The position numbers and the translations under genes were made by a program. From assembly GCF_000017585.1 (NCBI RefSeq), contig NC_009714.1, positions 744,001 through 808,000 on the forward strand: a stretch of DNA of 64,000 nucleotides, read 5' to 3'. Source of the stretch: Campylobacter hominis ATCC BAA-381 (lineage in GTDB: Bacteria; Campylobacterota; Campylobacteria; Campylobacterales; Campylobacteraceae). This document shows, piece by piece, positions 36,356 to 46,581 of the stretch. The notes under the pieces were generated by a model, which saw nothing but the letters and a program-made list of their open reading frames with translations, made no database searches and was not told where the DNA came from. Position 1 is the stretch's first letter. The number at the start of each line of letters is the position of its first letter.

Positions 36356-37324
36356 CTAAATTTCAAAATGATTTTGGCACGAGCAGTGTAAACTTCCATG
36401 TTGGCGAATAAAAACTCTTGCGTCAACTCCTATAATTTCGCGATTTGGCAAAGCTTTTTGCAAACTATTCAGCACTATTTTATCATTTTTATCATTGTAT
36501 GTCGGCACGATTAGAGCGTCATTTACAAATACAAAATTTGCATAAGTAGCAGGTAAACGCATATTTTCATAAAAAATCGGCTTTGGAATCGGAAGCTCTA
36601 CGCAGTCAAAACCGAAACTTAAAATTTCATCTTTCATTTTATTCAGCTCATCATAATGCGGATCGTTTTTATCTTCGCAAACAGAGAATGCAATTATGTT
36701 TTTATCTATAAATCTTGCTAACGTATCGATATGAGAATCTGTATCGTCGCCTTGTATAAAGCCGTGATTCAGCCAAAAAATTTTTTTGAGTCCGAAAATT
36801 TCGCGCAAACGTTGATCAAGTTCGTCTTGAGTAAGATTATTTCTATTTTTATTTAAAAGGCAGGTTTTTGTCGTAAGCATATATCCGTTGCCGTTAAAAT
36901 CGATACTACCGCCTTCTAAAATCAAGTTTATATCTTTTAAATTTCCGCCGATTTTTTTAAAAAGCGTTTTATTTACGGCATTATCTTTACTGCTTTGAAA
37001 TTTGTCGCCCCACGCGTTAAAAATAAAATTTAATCCTACGATTTCGCCGTTTTCTTTTATATCTATAGCTCCAAAATCACGAATCCATGTGTCGTTAGTA
37101 TCTATTTTGACAAACTCCACATTTTGTAAATCGGAGCAAATTCTTTCAAAATCAGTAAAATTTGGAGCTATTGTGATGACTTTTTGAAATTTCGATACAG
37201 CTTTTATAAATTTTCTATAACTAAGTGAAATTTCGTCCAAATAAGCTTTCCAGTCCGTATTTTCATGTGGAAGCGCTACAAAAAGAGCACTTTGTTTATG
37301 CCATTCACCAAATGTTTTAATCAT
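36356..37324 (-). CDS. aguA: Agmatine deiminase
   Basis: Converts agmatine to N-carbamoylputrescine and ammonia. Substrate and catalytic motifs: NDTWIRDFG (about 77-85), LEGGSIDFN, GDDTDSHIDT and C-terminal GSLHCSCQN, where Cys314 aligns with the nucleophile of the family's GNIHCITQQ. The 322 residues are slightly shorter than the common 340-370, and the C terminus ends almost straight after the nucleophile. Overlaps plsC by four bases (ATGA). Carbamoylputrescine amidase, the next enzyme, is not nearby. Confidence 0.9.
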   Translation of the reverse strand: MIKTFGEWHKQSALFVALPHENTDWKAYLDEISLSYRKFIKAVSKFQKVITIAPNFTDFERICSDLQNVEFVKIDTNDTWIRDFGAIDIKENGEIVGLNFIFNAWGDKFQSSKDNAVNKTLFKKIGGNLKDINLILEGGSIDFNGNGYMLTTKTCLLNKNRNNLTQDELDQRLREIFGLKKIFWLNHGFIQGDDTDSHIDTLARFIDKNIIAFSVCEDKNDPHYDELNKMKDEILSFGFDCVELPIPKPIFYENMRLPATYANFVFVNDALIVPTYNDKNDKIVLNSLQKALPNREIIGVDARVFIRQHGSLHCSCQNHFEI

Positions 37325-38067
37325 TTTTCTGAAATTTTATCCGTTTTTGTTTCATTTAAATTTTCGTTTGTGTCCGGTAATTCATTTGAATCTTCATGTA
37401 AATTTTCATCCAAAATTTCTTGCATTTTAGAACGAGTTTTTTCAAGCCAATCTTTATCCGTAGTATCCACTAATGGAAGATAAACAACTTTGACATTACC
37501 GAAGAAATTGGCACAGAAATTATGCGAATCCAAAATTTCTCTTGTTCCTAAAAGCACAACAGGTTGGACTTTAAGTTTTAATTTTTCAGTTATTACTTTT
37601 GCACCTGTCTGAAATTTTAACAGTTTATCACCTTTTCTTCTTGTGCCTTCCGGAAACATTGCAATTACGCGGTTGTTTTCAATGCGATCTTTTACCTCGT
37701 GAAGTACTCTAACCAAATCTCTTGGATTTGAACGATCAATTGCTATCATTTTTGGAAGAGTTATAATTTTGCCTATTATCGGTATTCTGGCAATCTCTTT
37801 TTTTGCAATCCAACTCAAATTTGCTTTATGAATTTCTTCCATTACTACTATATCAATTATACTTTGATGATTTAAAATTACCATATTAGCATTTTCATCA
37901 GGTGTGCCTATAATTTCGATTTTATATCTCAAAAAGTATCTTTGAAATTTGGCCCAAATACGTCTAAAATGGCGATGAGAACTGTTTTTTATAGCCATAA
38001 AAAATACGACTACAAAAACGCTTAAAACAAAATAAATATAATAAATAATTGCTTTTATTTTTCCCAA
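37321..38067 (-). CDS. plsC: 1-acyl-sn-glycerol-3-phosphate acyltransferase PlsC
   Basis: Adds the second acyl chain in phospholipid synthesis. An N-terminal membrane helix (about 5-27) is followed by the H-x4-D block NHQSIIDIVV (about 66-75) and the phosphate-binding FPEGTRRKGD (about 137). 248 residues. The last 30 residues are polar and Asn/Glu-rich. Sits between the Cj0515-like gene and agmatine deiminase in one tight run. Confidence 0.93.
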   Translation of the reverse strand: MGKIKAIIYYIYFVLSVFVVVFFMAIKNSSHRHFRRIWAKFQRYFLRYKIEIIGTPDENANMVILNHQSIIDIVVMEEIHKANLSWIAKKEIARIPIIGKIITLPKMIAIDRSNPRDLVRVLHEVKDRIENNRVIAMFPEGTRRKGDKLLKFQTGAKVITEKLKLKVQPVVLLGTREILDSHNFCANFFGNVKVVYLPLVDTTDKDWLEKTRSKMQEILDENLHEDSNELPDTNENLNETKTDKISEK

Positions 38068-38078
38068 AAAAATAACTC

Positions 38079-39353
38079 CTAGTCCCGTTTTAATTTATCT
38101 TTTTCAACCCAACCGATTCTGCCGTTTTTCAGTAAAATTTTAAAATATTTATCGGTTGCGTTCAAAATTTCGACATTTTCACTGCCTTTTGAAACATAAA
38201 AAACGCTTGAATTTCCAACAGGCAAAATTCTAATTACTGCATTTTGCGATAAAGTGCCGTTGCCGTAAGGTTTTTGGAGTAAAAAATTTGATATCAGTAT
38301 TATAACTGCTATAATTAAAGGCGTTATATTCTTGCTTGCAATAAATAATACGAGCAAAAATGCTGCAAGAGCATAAATAAATATATTTTTATAAACTTTA
38401 AATTTACTCTCTTTTGGATTTAATCCTGTTTGTGTGCTAAGATCTTCCGGTTCCACATTTATATTAAGAACAAAATTTTCAAATTTTTTGGTTTTAAGAT
38501 TAAAATAACTGAAATTTAACGATTTAACTTTATTGTCTATCACGGCAAAATAAAAACCGTTTTGATTTGTAAAATCTCCGTGAGCCGAATCTACGCCTTG
38601 CTTGATTATTGATTTGTTATCTATATGAAATGAGCCTAGATTCGCATTTTTTACGCTTAAATTCAGCGTCATGAGATTTGTATTGTCATCAAATTTTGAT
38701 GTTTTATAGCTTTTTAATTCAAAACTGTCCGCTACAATGTTTGAAAAATTATCCTTTGCATTTAAAGGCTTAATAGCAGGTAGTTTTATGCTTGCATTCG
38801 CTTCGGCAAAAACTTCGTCGTTTCTTGTCAGTCGCATTGTGATATTTTCTAAATCGGCACCTTGCAGAGCTTCGAAATAAAGCGGAGTTTCAAAAATTCC
38901 GTTTCCTTTTATCCAATTTATTTTTTCTTTATTTATCCATTTTATTTTGTCGTTTGTTATAATTTCAAGATTCGGTTCGGCAAAAATATCTTGACCGATA
39001 TCGGCTTTGAAATCAACTTTAAAAAGTTCATTTTCATATACGATTTTCGGTATATTAGTAATTTTTATAGTTAATTGTTTTACACGTGTTTCTTCATAGA
39101 GTTTTTCACCGGCTTTTAATTCCGATTCATCGCTTGGCGCAAGAGCCGAAAGATCGTCCAAACTTAAGTTTGTCTTTTTTTCCAGCTCGCCTGTGCTAAG
39201 TCTTACCGGAACTCTTTTGTTATTTGAAATTTTACCGGCAGGTTTTTCATTTTTAGGTGCATATTTTAAAATATCATCAATGGAATTTACATTTACTTCT
39301 TCTGCGTTTAAAAATGAAAAAATAAGAAATAAAATAGTAAAAAATCTTAGCAA
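38079..39353 (-). CDS. Exported membrane-anchored protein with C-terminal SH3-like domain (Cj0515-like)
   Basis: A conserved epsilonproteobacterial protein of unknown function, recognised by its place between purQ and plsC. Residues 1-17 form a signal peptide (FFTILFLIFSFLNA); 70-300 are beta-rich periplasmic sequence resembling tandem Ig- or BatD-like folds; two membrane helices lie around 325-365; the last 55 residues (VSKGSENVEILNATDKYFKILL, GRIGWVEKDKL) look like a small SH3b domain. BatD-type proteins share this layout, but I cannot be sure of kinship. Overlaps purQ by seven bases. 424 residues. Confidence 0.7.
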   Translation of the reverse strand: MLRFFTILFLIFSFLNAEEVNVNSIDDILKYAPKNEKPAGKISNNKRVPVRLSTGELEKKTNLSLDDLSALAPSDESELKAGEKLYEETRVKQLTIKITNIPKIVYENELFKVDFKADIGQDIFAEPNLEIITNDKIKWINKEKINWIKGNGIFETPLYFEALQGADLENITMRLTRNDEVFAEANASIKLPAIKPLNAKDNFSNIVADSFELKSYKTSKFDDNTNLMTLNLSVKNANLGSFHIDNKSIIKQGVDSAHGDFTNQNGFYFAVIDNKVKSLNFSYFNLKTKKFENFVLNINVEPEDLSTQTGLNPKESKFKVYKNIFIYALAAFLLVLFIASKNITPLIIAVIILISNFLLQKPYGNGTLSQNAVIRILPVGNSSVFYVSKGSENVEILNATDKYFKILLKNGRIGWVEKDKLKRD

Positions 39354-40015
39354 AAAAAGCCTTTAAGCATTTTTACTCCATCATCAGAGCCTAAGATTTT
39401 TTGCATTGCGCGTTCGGGATGAGGCATAAGACCGAAAATTTTGTGATTTTTATCGCAAATACCTGCAATATCGTCAATAGAACCGTTCGGATTTAACGAA
39501 TTTCCATCTTTATCGCAATATTTTAAAATAATTTGCTCATTATCATAAAGTTTTTTTAAAACGTTCTCATCGGCATAATAATTTCCTTCACCGTGCGCTA
39601 TCGGAATTTCTAAAATTTCATCCTTTTTGCAAAGGTGTAAAAATTTATTATCATTTGAAATTACTTTTAGATAGTGAAATTTTGAAATAAAACTTAAACT
39701 CATATTTTTATTCATAGCTCCATCTAAAAGACCTAATTCAAGCAACATTTGAAAGCCATTGCAAATACCTAATATGTATCCGCCTTTTTTTGCAAAGTTG
39801 ACTACAGATTTCATAGCAGGACTGAATTTTGCAATTGCGGCAGTGCGTAAATAATCTCCATAACTGAAACCGCCCGGAAGCACAACCAAATCGGCACAAA
39901 TTTCGCTATCATCCTTGTGCCAAATAATTTTAGTTTCGGCTTTAAGTAAATCAAAAGCGAATTTTGTGTCGCGTTCACAGTTTGTGCCTGGAAAATTTAT
40001 AATTGCTACTTTCAT
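39347..40015 (-). CDS. purQ: Phosphoribosylformylglycinamidine synthase, glutaminase subunit PurQ
   Basis: Supplies ammonia for FGAM formation in purine synthesis. Class I glutaminase: nucleophile Cys in ILGICNGFQMLLELG, and catalytic His/Glu in LMPHPERAM near the end. 222 residues. Overlaps purS by four bases. The large subunit PurL is not in this window. Confidence 0.95.
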   Translation of the reverse strand: MKVAIINFPGTNCERDTKFAFDLLKAETKIIWHKDDSEICADLVVLPGGFSYGDYLRTAAIAKFSPAMKSVVNFAKKGGYILGICNGFQMLLELGLLDGAMNKNMSLSFISKFHYLKVISNDNKFLHLCKKDEILEIPIAHGEGNYYADENVLKKLYDNEQIILKYCDKDGNSLNPNGSIDDIAGICDKNHKIFGLMPHPERAMQKILGSDDGVKMLKGFFC

Positions 40016-40248
40016 AAAATTATCTCAAAATCTTCTATAACAGGATTTGCTAATAACTCTTCACACATTTTTTGAGTGTCTGCTTTGATTTTTTCTTTAT
40101 CGTCTCCTGCAATATCAAGCACGATTTGTTTTCCGATTCGCACATTGCCGACTTCATCAAAACCAAGAGAATTTAAGGCGTGCTTAACCGCCTTTCCTTG
40201 AGGATCAAGCACACCGTTTTTCAGTTTTACATTTACAATTACTTTCAT
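40012..40248 (-). CDS. purS: Phosphoribosylformylglycinamidine synthase subunit PurS
   Basis: Small 78-residue bridging subunit of the three-part FGAM synthetase. KVIVNVKLKNGVLDPQGKAV and SLGFDEVGNVRIGKQI are characteristic. The presence of PurS fits a small-type PurL elsewhere. Four-base overlap with purQ. Confidence 0.95.
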   Translation of the reverse strand: MKVIVNVKLKNGVLDPQGKAVKHALNSLGFDEVGNVRIGKQIVLDIAGDDKEKIKADTQKMCEELLANPVIEDFEIIL

Positions 40249-40258
40249 TTTTTGCCTT

Positions 40259-40978
40259 TTACGATAAGATTCGTCTTAAAACTTCCTCATACGCTACTTT
40301 TACGTTGCCTATACTTTGGCGAAATCTGTCTTTATCTAGTTTTTCGTTTGTTTTAGCGTCCCAAAATCTGCAGCTGTCAGGGCTTATTTCATCGGCAAGC
40401 AAGATATTTCCGTCTTTGTCTTTGCCAAGCTCAATTTTAAAATCAACAAGTTTTAAATTTTTTGTTGCGAAAAATTCTTTTAAAATTTTATTTATTTTAA
40501 TTGCTGTTTGTCTTAAATTTTCAAGCTCATTTTTGTCTTTTACAGCGCCTAAAAGTAGTGCATGATCGTCATTTAAAATAGGATCTCCCAAATCGTCGTC
40601 TTTGTAGCAAAACTCAACTAAAGTAAAAGGTAAAACAGTGCCGTCTTTTATGCCAAGTCGCTTTGTAAGTGAGCCTGTGGCAATATTTCTTGCAATTACT
40701 TCAAGTGGAAAAATTTTAACTTTTTTTACAACTTGCTCTGTATCGTTGATAGTTTCAACCAAATCGGTTTTTATACCGTTTTTTTCCAAAAGATGGAAAA
40801 GTTGAGTTGAAATTTTATTATTTAGCGCTCCTTTTCCTTTTTCACTTGATTTTTTGATTCCGTTAAAAGCGGTTAAATCATCTTTAAATTCAGCAATCAA
40901 AAGATTTTCATCTTCGGCAACAGACCACATTTTTTTGCCTTTGCCTTCATAAATCATATCTTTTTTTGTAACTTTCAT
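40259..40978 (-). CDS. purC: SAICAR synthetase PurC
   Basis: Joins aspartate to CAIR in purine synthesis. [33 protein letters not shown] and [12 protein letters not shown] are hallmark motifs. 239 residues, as in E. coli (237). It lies 24 bases after ctpA and heads purC-purS-purQ. Confidence 0.97.
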   Translation of the reverse strand: MKVTKKDMIYEGKGKKMWSVAEDENLLIAEFKDDLTAFNGIKKSSEKGKGALNNKISTQLFHLLEKNGIKTDLVETINDTEQVVKKVKIFPLEVIARNIATGSLTKRLGIKDGTVLPFTLVEFCYKDDDLGDPILNDDHALLLGAVKDKNELENLRQTAIKINKILKEFFATKNLKLVDFKIELGKDKDGNILLADEISPDSCRFWDAKTNEKLDKDRFRQSIGNVKVAYEEVLRRILS

Positions 40979-41002
40979 TCTCTCTCCCTTATTAGAAATT
41001 TG

Positions 41003-42274
41003 TTAATGTATATTTAAAACCTTTATTGTATCAATAGCTGTTTTTAATTGTATATCATCATTTACTTGTTTTTGAGTTATTATTTTATCATCATTTTTAC
41101 TATCAGATTTAACCGGTTCTATTTTGGCAAGTTCGCCCTCCAAATGTTTTTTAAGATCGGCTTCTTTTATTGAAAATTCATTTTGATCGGCAGGAACTTT
41201 TCCGGGAAATACTACTAAATCCGGAGCGACACCGACAGCTTGTATAGTTCTACCACTTGGCAAATAGTATTTTGCAATTGTCAGGCGAAGAGCCTCTTTG
41301 TCTTCAATAGGCAAAATTACTTGCACGCTGCCTTTTCCAAAGCTATTTTCTCCGATAATGATACCTCTTTTAGTATCTTGCAAAGCTCCGCTTACGATTT
41401 CACTTGCACTTGCACTTCCTGAGTTTATCAAAACAGCCAAAGGCAAGTTTGTAATTTTTTTCTTAGGATCCGCTTCGTAAGATATATTTTCATTTTTATT
41501 TCGACCTTTTTGAGATACGATTGTGCCTTTTCCTATAAATAGATTTGCAAGACCGATAGCTTGCTCCAAAAGTCCGCCAGGATTATTTCTAAGATCCAAA
41601 ATTATGCCTTTTGCTTTTGCATTTTCCTGTATGAATTTTTTGGCGTCATTCGTTACATGTTGGTCAAAATTTGTAACTCTAAGATATAATATATCATCTT
41701 TTTCAATCATTTTAGCATATACGGATTCCACTTTTATCATATCGCGGACTATTTTTACATCAAATGGCTTCATTTCGCCTTTTCGAACGATTGTCAAGTT
41801 TATTGAAGTTTTTGGTTTGCCGCGCATTTTTTTAACGGCTTCATCTATTGAAATTCCAAAAGTGGCGTTATTATCAATTCTTAAAATTACGTCATTTGCT
41901 TTAAGTCCGGCTTTATCGGCAGGTGTGCCTTCAATCGGTGCGATTACTGTTAATGCGCCGTCTTTCATTCCGACTGTTATTCCAAGTCCGCCGAATTCAC
42001 CTTCAGTTTGAATTTTGGTGTCATTAAAAGCTTGTTCATCCATGAAACTAGAATGTGCGTCAAGATTACTCATAAGCCCGCTTATGGCTTTATCTACGAT
42101 TTGAGAAAAACTCAGTTCATCAACATAGTTATTTTCAACTATTGCCATTGTTTTGGTTAATTTTGCAAGTGCCTCAAGTCTACTTTTTTCGCTGTCTTTT
42201 GCATTTAATACATTAGCGAATACGCAAAAAATTGTAAAAATAATAAGAAATTTTTTTTTCACTTTTGACCTCAA
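41003..42274 (-). CDS. ctpA: C-terminal processing protease CtpA (S41)
   Basis: Periplasmic serine protease. A signal peptide spans about 1-25 (LIIFTIFCVFANVLNA); the PDZ domain (about 95-165) contains GGLGITVGM and ADKAGLKANDVILRID; the catalytic core has LRNNPGGLL, then the nucleophile in INSGSASASEIVSGAL and the Lys in GENSFGKGSVQ. 423 residues. First gene of the minus-strand run through purines to aguA; same gene order as I recall around Cj0511. Confidence 0.93.
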   Translation of the reverse strand: MRSKVKKKFLIIFTIFCVFANVLNAKDSEKSRLEALAKLTKTMAIVENNYVDELSFSQIVDKAISGLMSNLDAHSSFMDEQAFNDTKIQTEGEFGGLGITVGMKDGALTVIAPIEGTPADKAGLKANDVILRIDNNATFGISIDEAVKKMRGKPKTSINLTIVRKGEMKPFDVKIVRDMIKVESVYAKMIEKDDILYLRVTNFDQHVTNDAKKFIQENAKAKGIILDLRNNPGGLLEQAIGLANLFIGKGTIVSQKGRNKNENISYEADPKKKITNLPLAVLINSGSASASEIVSGALQDTKRGIIIGENSFGKGSVQVILPIEDKEALRLTIAKYYLPSGRTIQAVGVAPDLVVFPGKVPADQNEFSIKEADLKKHLEGELAKIEPVKSDSKNDDKIITQKQVNDDIQLKTAIDTIKVLNIH

Positions 42275-42384
42275 AATAAAATGGCTCTAATTCTATAATT
42301 TTTTGCCTAAAAATTAGGTAAAAATTTCAAAATTTTGCACTAAATTCATATAAATTTTTAAATTAAAAAATTTCTTGCAATAAA

Positions 42385-42405
42385 CTTGACATAGATAGAC
42401 TAAAA
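42385..42405 (+). promoter_or_regulatory. HAIR-like HspR operator over the clpB promoter
   Basis: CTTGACA-N7-ACTAAAA matches the HAIR consensus CTTGAGT-N7-ACTCAAG at 10 of 14 bases with the exact 7-base spacing. It covers the -35 box (42386-42391), the right place for repression by HspR, which is known to control clpB in related species. Confidence 0.65.
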
Positions 42406-42414
42406 TAATATAAT
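42386..42414 (+). promoter_or_regulatory. clpB sigma70 promoter, perfect -35 and -10
   Basis: TTGACA (42386-42391) and TATAAT (42409-42414) are separated by exactly 17 bases. This is the only full-consensus promoter I found in the window, and it lies 28 bases ahead of clpB. Confidence 0.8.
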
Positions 42415-42429
42415 ATATAAAATTTAACT

Positions 42430-45018
42430 TTGGAGGAAAAAATGCAAAGTATAATGGAAATTTTAACAGATAAAATGACCGGGCTGATTGAAAGCAGCGC
42501 GTCTTTAGCTATTCATAGCAAAAATAGTGAAATAAGAAATTTACACTTGCTTTGGGCACTTACCGTCGATAGCAGTTCGATTTTAAATCAAATTTTTAAT
42601 AAATTCGATATAAATGCAAAAGCCGTCGAGCTTGAAATAAAAAGTAAAATTTCAAATTTACCCACAAGTTCAAATGTAAGTAAAGAAAATATCAAAATTT
42701 CAAACGAACTTGCAAATTCTTTGGAAAATGCAAAAGGGTTGATGAGCGCTACAGGAGATAAATTTATAGCCGTTGATACATGGATTTCAGCTAATCTTGA
42801 AAACGCTGAAATTAAGGAAATTTTGAGTAAATTTTGCGATATTTTGGAATTTAAAAAAGAGCTCGAAAATTTAAGATCTGGCAAAAAAATAGATTCTAAA
42901 ACAGGCGATGAAACACTTGAAAGTTTGTCGAAATTTGGAATTGATTTAACTGCAAAAGCCATAAACGGAGAATTGGATCCGGTAATAGGCAGAGATGAAA
43001 TTATAACCAGACTTATGCAAATTTTAATTCGCAAAACAAAAAACAATCCTATTCTTATAGGAGAACCAGGTGTCGGTAAAACTGCCGTTGTAGAAGGTTT
43101 GGCCGAACTTATCGCAAAAAAAGAAGTTCCTACAAGTCTTCAAAATTACCGCGTAGTGGCACTTGATATGAGTGCATTGATTGCCGGTGCAAAGTATCGA
43201 GGAGAATTCGAAGATCGTCTTAAAGCCGTTATTAAAGAGGTAAAACAAGCCGGAAACGTTATACTTTTTATTGATGAAATTCATACTATTGTAGGAGCCG
43301 GAGCAAGTGAAGGAAGTATGGATGCGGCAAATATCTTAAAACCGGCTCTTGCACGTGGTGAACTTCATACTATAGGAGCTACTACTTTAAAAGAGTATAG
43401 AAAATATTTTGAAAAAGATTCAGCATTGGGAAGGCGTTTTCAACCGATAAATGTGCCTGAGCCAAGTGTAGCTGAAGCTTTACAAATTTTGCGCGGAATA
43501 AAAGAAAAGCTTGAAGTTCATCATAATGTAACGATTACTGATAGTGCTCTTGTGGCGGCTGCTAAGCTAAGTGACAGATATATTTCAGACAGATTTTTGC
43601 CTGATAAAGCAATTGATTTGATTGACGAAGCTGCGGCGGAGCTTAAAATGCAAATAGAAAGCGAACCGTTTGAACTTGCAAAAGCAAAACGCGACATAAT
43701 TACTCTTCAAGTCGAACGTGAAGCATTAAAAATGGAAGAAAACGATAAAAATAAACCAAGACTCGAAGAAATTGATAAAGAAATAGAAAATTTAACTGAA
43801 AAACAAAAAGATTTACAAGCTAAATTTGAAAATGAAAAAAGTGTATTTAATGCAATCAGCGAGGCTAAAAAAAATATAGAGAGCCTTAAAAATGAAGCCA
43901 ATAACGCAAAAAGAAACGGTGAATTAAATAAAGCTGCCGAAATAGAATACGGAAAAATTCCGGCTCAAAGTGCAAAAGTAACGCAGTTGGAACAAAAATG
44001 GGAAAATATGAAAGAAGCCGGTGTACTTTTGAAAAATCAAGTTGACGAGGAGATGGTCGCAGGAATTTTAAGCAAATGGACAGGAATCCAAGTATCAAAA
44101 ATGCTAACAAGCGAAAAAGAAAAATACCTAAATATAGAAAACCATTTAAAAGAAAGTGTAGTAGGACAAGATATGGCTCTCGGGGCAATTGCAAAAGCGG
44201 TAAAACGAAATCGTGCAGGGCTTAACAGCGAAAATCGTCCGATAGGAAGTTTTTTATTTTTAGGACCTACAGGAGTCGGTAAAACCGAAAGCGCCAAAGC
44301 TTTAGCGAAGTTTCTTTTTGACGACGAAAAAGCTCTTATAAGATTTGATATGAGTGAATATATGGAAAAAATCAACGTTTCAAGGCTTCTTGGAGCGGCT
44401 CCTGGATACGTCGGATATGAAGAGGGTGGACAATTAACAGAAGCGGTCAGAAGAAAGCCGTATTCGGTGCTGCTTTTTGATGAAATAGAAAAAGCTCACA
44501 AAGATGTTTTTAATATCCTACTTGGAATTTTAGATGACGGCAGAGCTACCGATAACAAAGGCGTTACAGTCGATTTTAAAAATACCATTATTATTTTAAC
44601 TTCAAATATAGGCTCCGATATAATTATGAATTTGGATGAAAAAAATAGAGAAAGCGCTATAAAATCGGAGTTAAAAAAGTATTTTAAGCCCGAGTTTTTA
44701 AACCGTTTGGATGATATTGTAGTTTTTAACCCTTTAAATAAAAATAATCTTATTGAAATCGTTGGAATTATGTTTAAAAAGTTATCAAAAACATTGCAAA
44801 ATCGTGGAATTTCAGCAGTTTTAACGCAAAATGCCGAAAAATTCATAGCAAGCGCCGGATTTGATATCCAATATGGTGCAAGACCGTTAAGACGCGCACT
44901 TTATGATTTGGTTGAAGATAAAATCGCAGATATGATTTTAAGCGACGAAATAAAAAGCGGCGATAATATAAAAATAGACTCAAATGGTGAAAAAATCGAA
45001 ATTTCAGTGGAGAAATAA
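42430..45018 (+). CDS. clpB: Protein disaggregase ClpB
   Basis: Hexameric AAA+ disaggregase that works with DnaK. The N domain is followed by AAA1 (Walker [12 protein letters not shown], Walker [22 protein letters not shown]), the ClpB-specific coiled-coil M domain (about 400-520, heavily charged) and AAA2 (Walker [14 protein letters not shown], Walker [11 protein letters not shown], sensor GARPLRRAL). 862 residues, matching E. coli's 857. Preceded by GGAGG and closed by a strong terminator. Confidence 0.97.
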   Translation: MEEKMQSIMEILTDKMTGLIESSASLAIHSKNSEIRNLHLLWALTVDSSSILNQIFNKFDINAKAVELEIKSKISNLPTSSNVSKENIKISNELANSLENAKGLMSATGDKFIAVDTWISANLENAEIKEILSKFCDILEFKKELENLRSGKKIDSKTGDETLESLSKFGIDLTAKAINGELDPVIGRDEIITRLMQILIRKTKNNPILIGEPGVGKTAVVEGLAELIAKKEVPTSLQNYRVVALDMSALIAGAKYRGEFEDRLKAVIKEVKQAGNVILFIDEIHTIVGAGASEGSMDAANILKPALARGELHTIGATTLKEYRKYFEKDSALGRRFQPINVPEPSVAEALQILRGIKEKLEVHHNVTITDSALVAAAKLSDRYISDRFLPDKAIDLIDEAAAELKMQIESEPFELAKAKRDIITLQVEREALKMEENDKNKPRLEEIDKEIENLTEKQKDLQAKFENEKSVFNAISEAKKNIESLKNEANNAKRNGELNKAAEIEYGKIPAQSAKVTQLEQKWENMKEAGVLLKNQVDEEMVAGILSKWTGIQVSKMLTSEKEKYLNIENHLKESVVGQDMALGAIAKAVKRNRAGLNSENRPIGSFLFLGPTGVGKTESAKALAKFLFDDEKALIRFDMSEYMEKINVSRLLGAAPGYVGYEEGGQLTEAVRRKPYSVLLFDEIEKAHKDVFNILLGILDDGRATDNKGVTVDFKNTIIILTSNIGSDIIMNLDEKNRESAIKSELKKYFKPEFLNRLDDIVVFNPLNKNNLIEIVGIMFKKLSKTLQNRGISAVLTQNAEKFIASAGFDIQYGARPLRRALYDLVEDKIADMILSDEIKSGDNIKIDSNGEKIEISVEK

Positions 45019-45024
45019 TTTTTC

Positions 45025-45053
45025 AAGCGTGAAATTTTTATGATTTCACGCTT
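45025..45053 (+). terminator. clpB terminator
   Basis: AAGCGTGAAAT pairs perfectly with ATTTCACGCTT around a 7-base loop, followed by T residues, six bases past the clpB stop. Confidence 0.9.
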
Positions 45054-45170
45054 TTTTACGAAAAACATCTATAAATTTAAAAATTTTTGATATTTAAAAT
45101 TTTTAAATTTATATCGCTGATAAAGCAAGAGAATTTTTAAAAAACAAAATTTAAAATATTCTATAAAATT

Positions 45171-45599
45171 TTACAAATTTTGAAATTCATTCATTAAATT
45201 TTGACGAAATTTGTCTGCTACCTCATCGCCATTTTTAAAATTTTGAGAAATAAAATTATCTACTTTATTTAAAAATTCAAACAATTTATTTTCCCAAATT
45301 TTGGGGTTTTCATTTGTTGAATGAGAAGTTTGTATAAACGTGATTTCACGGCTGAAATTTGCTATTTGGTTTAAAATTTCATCTTCATTTGCATTTTGTT
45401 CAAGAACATCTTCGTTTTTTATAGAGTCGCTTAAATTTCGCAAATTTCTATCTATCGTGTCGCAAAATTTTACGTAACGTGCCGGATCATTTCGCATTAT
45501 TTCCTCTTCGTCCGCTCTATCGCTTATTTTTTGGATTTGTCTATACAATATAAAGCCTACAATGCAGGCTACAACAAACATCAAAGTATAATTAATCAT
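45171..45599 (-). CDS. Hypothetical protein with N-terminal membrane anchor
   Basis: 142 residues: one membrane helix at 4-20 (YTLMFVVACIVGFILY), then an acidic helical cytoplasmic or periplasmic part with many Asn and Glu. No family recognised. It overlaps rarD by eight bases and is probably co-transcribed with it. Confidence 0.65.
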   Translation of the reverse strand: MINYTLMFVVACIVGFILYRQIQKISDRADEEEIMRNDPARYVKFCDTIDRNLRNLSDSIKNEDVLEQNANEDEILNQIANFSREITFIQTSHSTNENPKIWENKLFEFLNKVDNFISQNFKNGDEVADKFRQNLMNEFQNL

Positions 45600-46470
45600 C
45601 TTTTCTCCTTAAAATTCCGCTTAAACTGACAATCGCAAGACCGGCTAAAATAATGGCGAAACTTATAATTTTATGCATTTCAAGGTGTTCTCCATAAACA
45701 AAAACCGCAAGCAAAACCGCAATTATAGGGCTGATATATTGTAAAAAACCGATTGTTTGCAATTTTAAATGCACAGCAGCAAAGTTAAATGTGATAAGCG
45801 GTAAAACGGTAACTATACCGCTAAAAGCCAAAAGAAAACCTGTTTTGGAGAAGCTGAACGCGCCGTTGCCGCTAATTCCCAAGAATGAAAGATAAATAAT
45901 TGCAAGTGGAAAAATCAGCATAGTTTCAAAAAAAAGTCCGTCTATGGCAGCGATTTGAATTTGTTTTTTTAAAAGTCCGTAAATTGCGAAAGTTCCAGGT
46001 AAAAGCAATGAAATAAACGGAATTTCTCCAAGTGCATACATCTCATTTGCTATTGCCGCTACGACTAAACAAATTGAAATTTTAGTAGGTCTGCTAAGTT
46101 TTTCTTTTAAAAATATAGCTCCCAAAAGTATTGAAAACAACGGATTTATAAGATAACCAAGGCTTGCATAAAGTATTCGATCTGTGCTTACAGCATAAAT
46201 ATAAATTCCCCAGTTTGAAGCAATTAATACCCCTGTTAAAAAAAGAGCTCTCATAAGTTTTTTATTGCCGGTATAGCGAATAATATTTTTAATTCTTTTC
46301 CTATATGCAATTATCATAAATAAAAATAATAACGACCAAACTACGCGGTGCGCTAAAACTTCAATAGCAGGGACATTTTCAAGTAATTTAAAATAAATCG
46401 GAAAAAGTCCCCACATCATAAATGTAGCTATACCGGTAATTAGAGCCAATGTGTTCGGATTTTTTTGCAT
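45592..46470 (-). CDS. rarD: RarD-type EamA transporter
   Basis: Ten hydrophobic helices in 292 residues, in two EamA repeats. LITGIATFMMWGLFPIYFKLL, EVLAHRVVWSLLF and NWGIYIYAV are typical of RarD (chloramphenicol-sensitive protein family) members. Substrate not established. Divergent from the DAHP synthase gene over about 110 bases. Confidence 0.88.
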   Translation of the reverse strand: MQKNPNTLALITGIATFMMWGLFPIYFKLLENVPAIEVLAHRVVWSLLFLFMIIAYRKRIKNIIRYTGNKKLMRALFLTGVLIASNWGIYIYAVSTDRILYASLGYLINPLFSILLGAIFLKEKLSRPTKISICLVVAAIANEMYALGEIPFISLLLPGTFAIYGLLKKQIQIAAIDGLFFETMLIFPLAIIYLSFLGISGNGAFSFSKTGFLLAFSGIVTVLPLITFNFAAVHLKLQTIGFLQYISPIIAVLLAVFVYGEHLEMHKIISFAIILAGLAIVSLSGILRRKDD

Positions 46471-46541
46471 TTTACCGCCATTTATAAGTTAATTTTTCTT
46501 GAAATTATATTTTTTTTTGTTTAATAAAAGATTATTTTTGG

Positions 46542-46547
46542 TAGAAT
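46542..46547 (+). promoter_or_regulatory. -10 box for DAHP synthase
   Basis: TAGAAT, 35 bases before the ATG, in T-rich DNA. Weak -35. Confidence 0.4.
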
Positions 46548-46581
46548 TACAAAATTCTAACACAAAAAGGAAAGGACTAAA

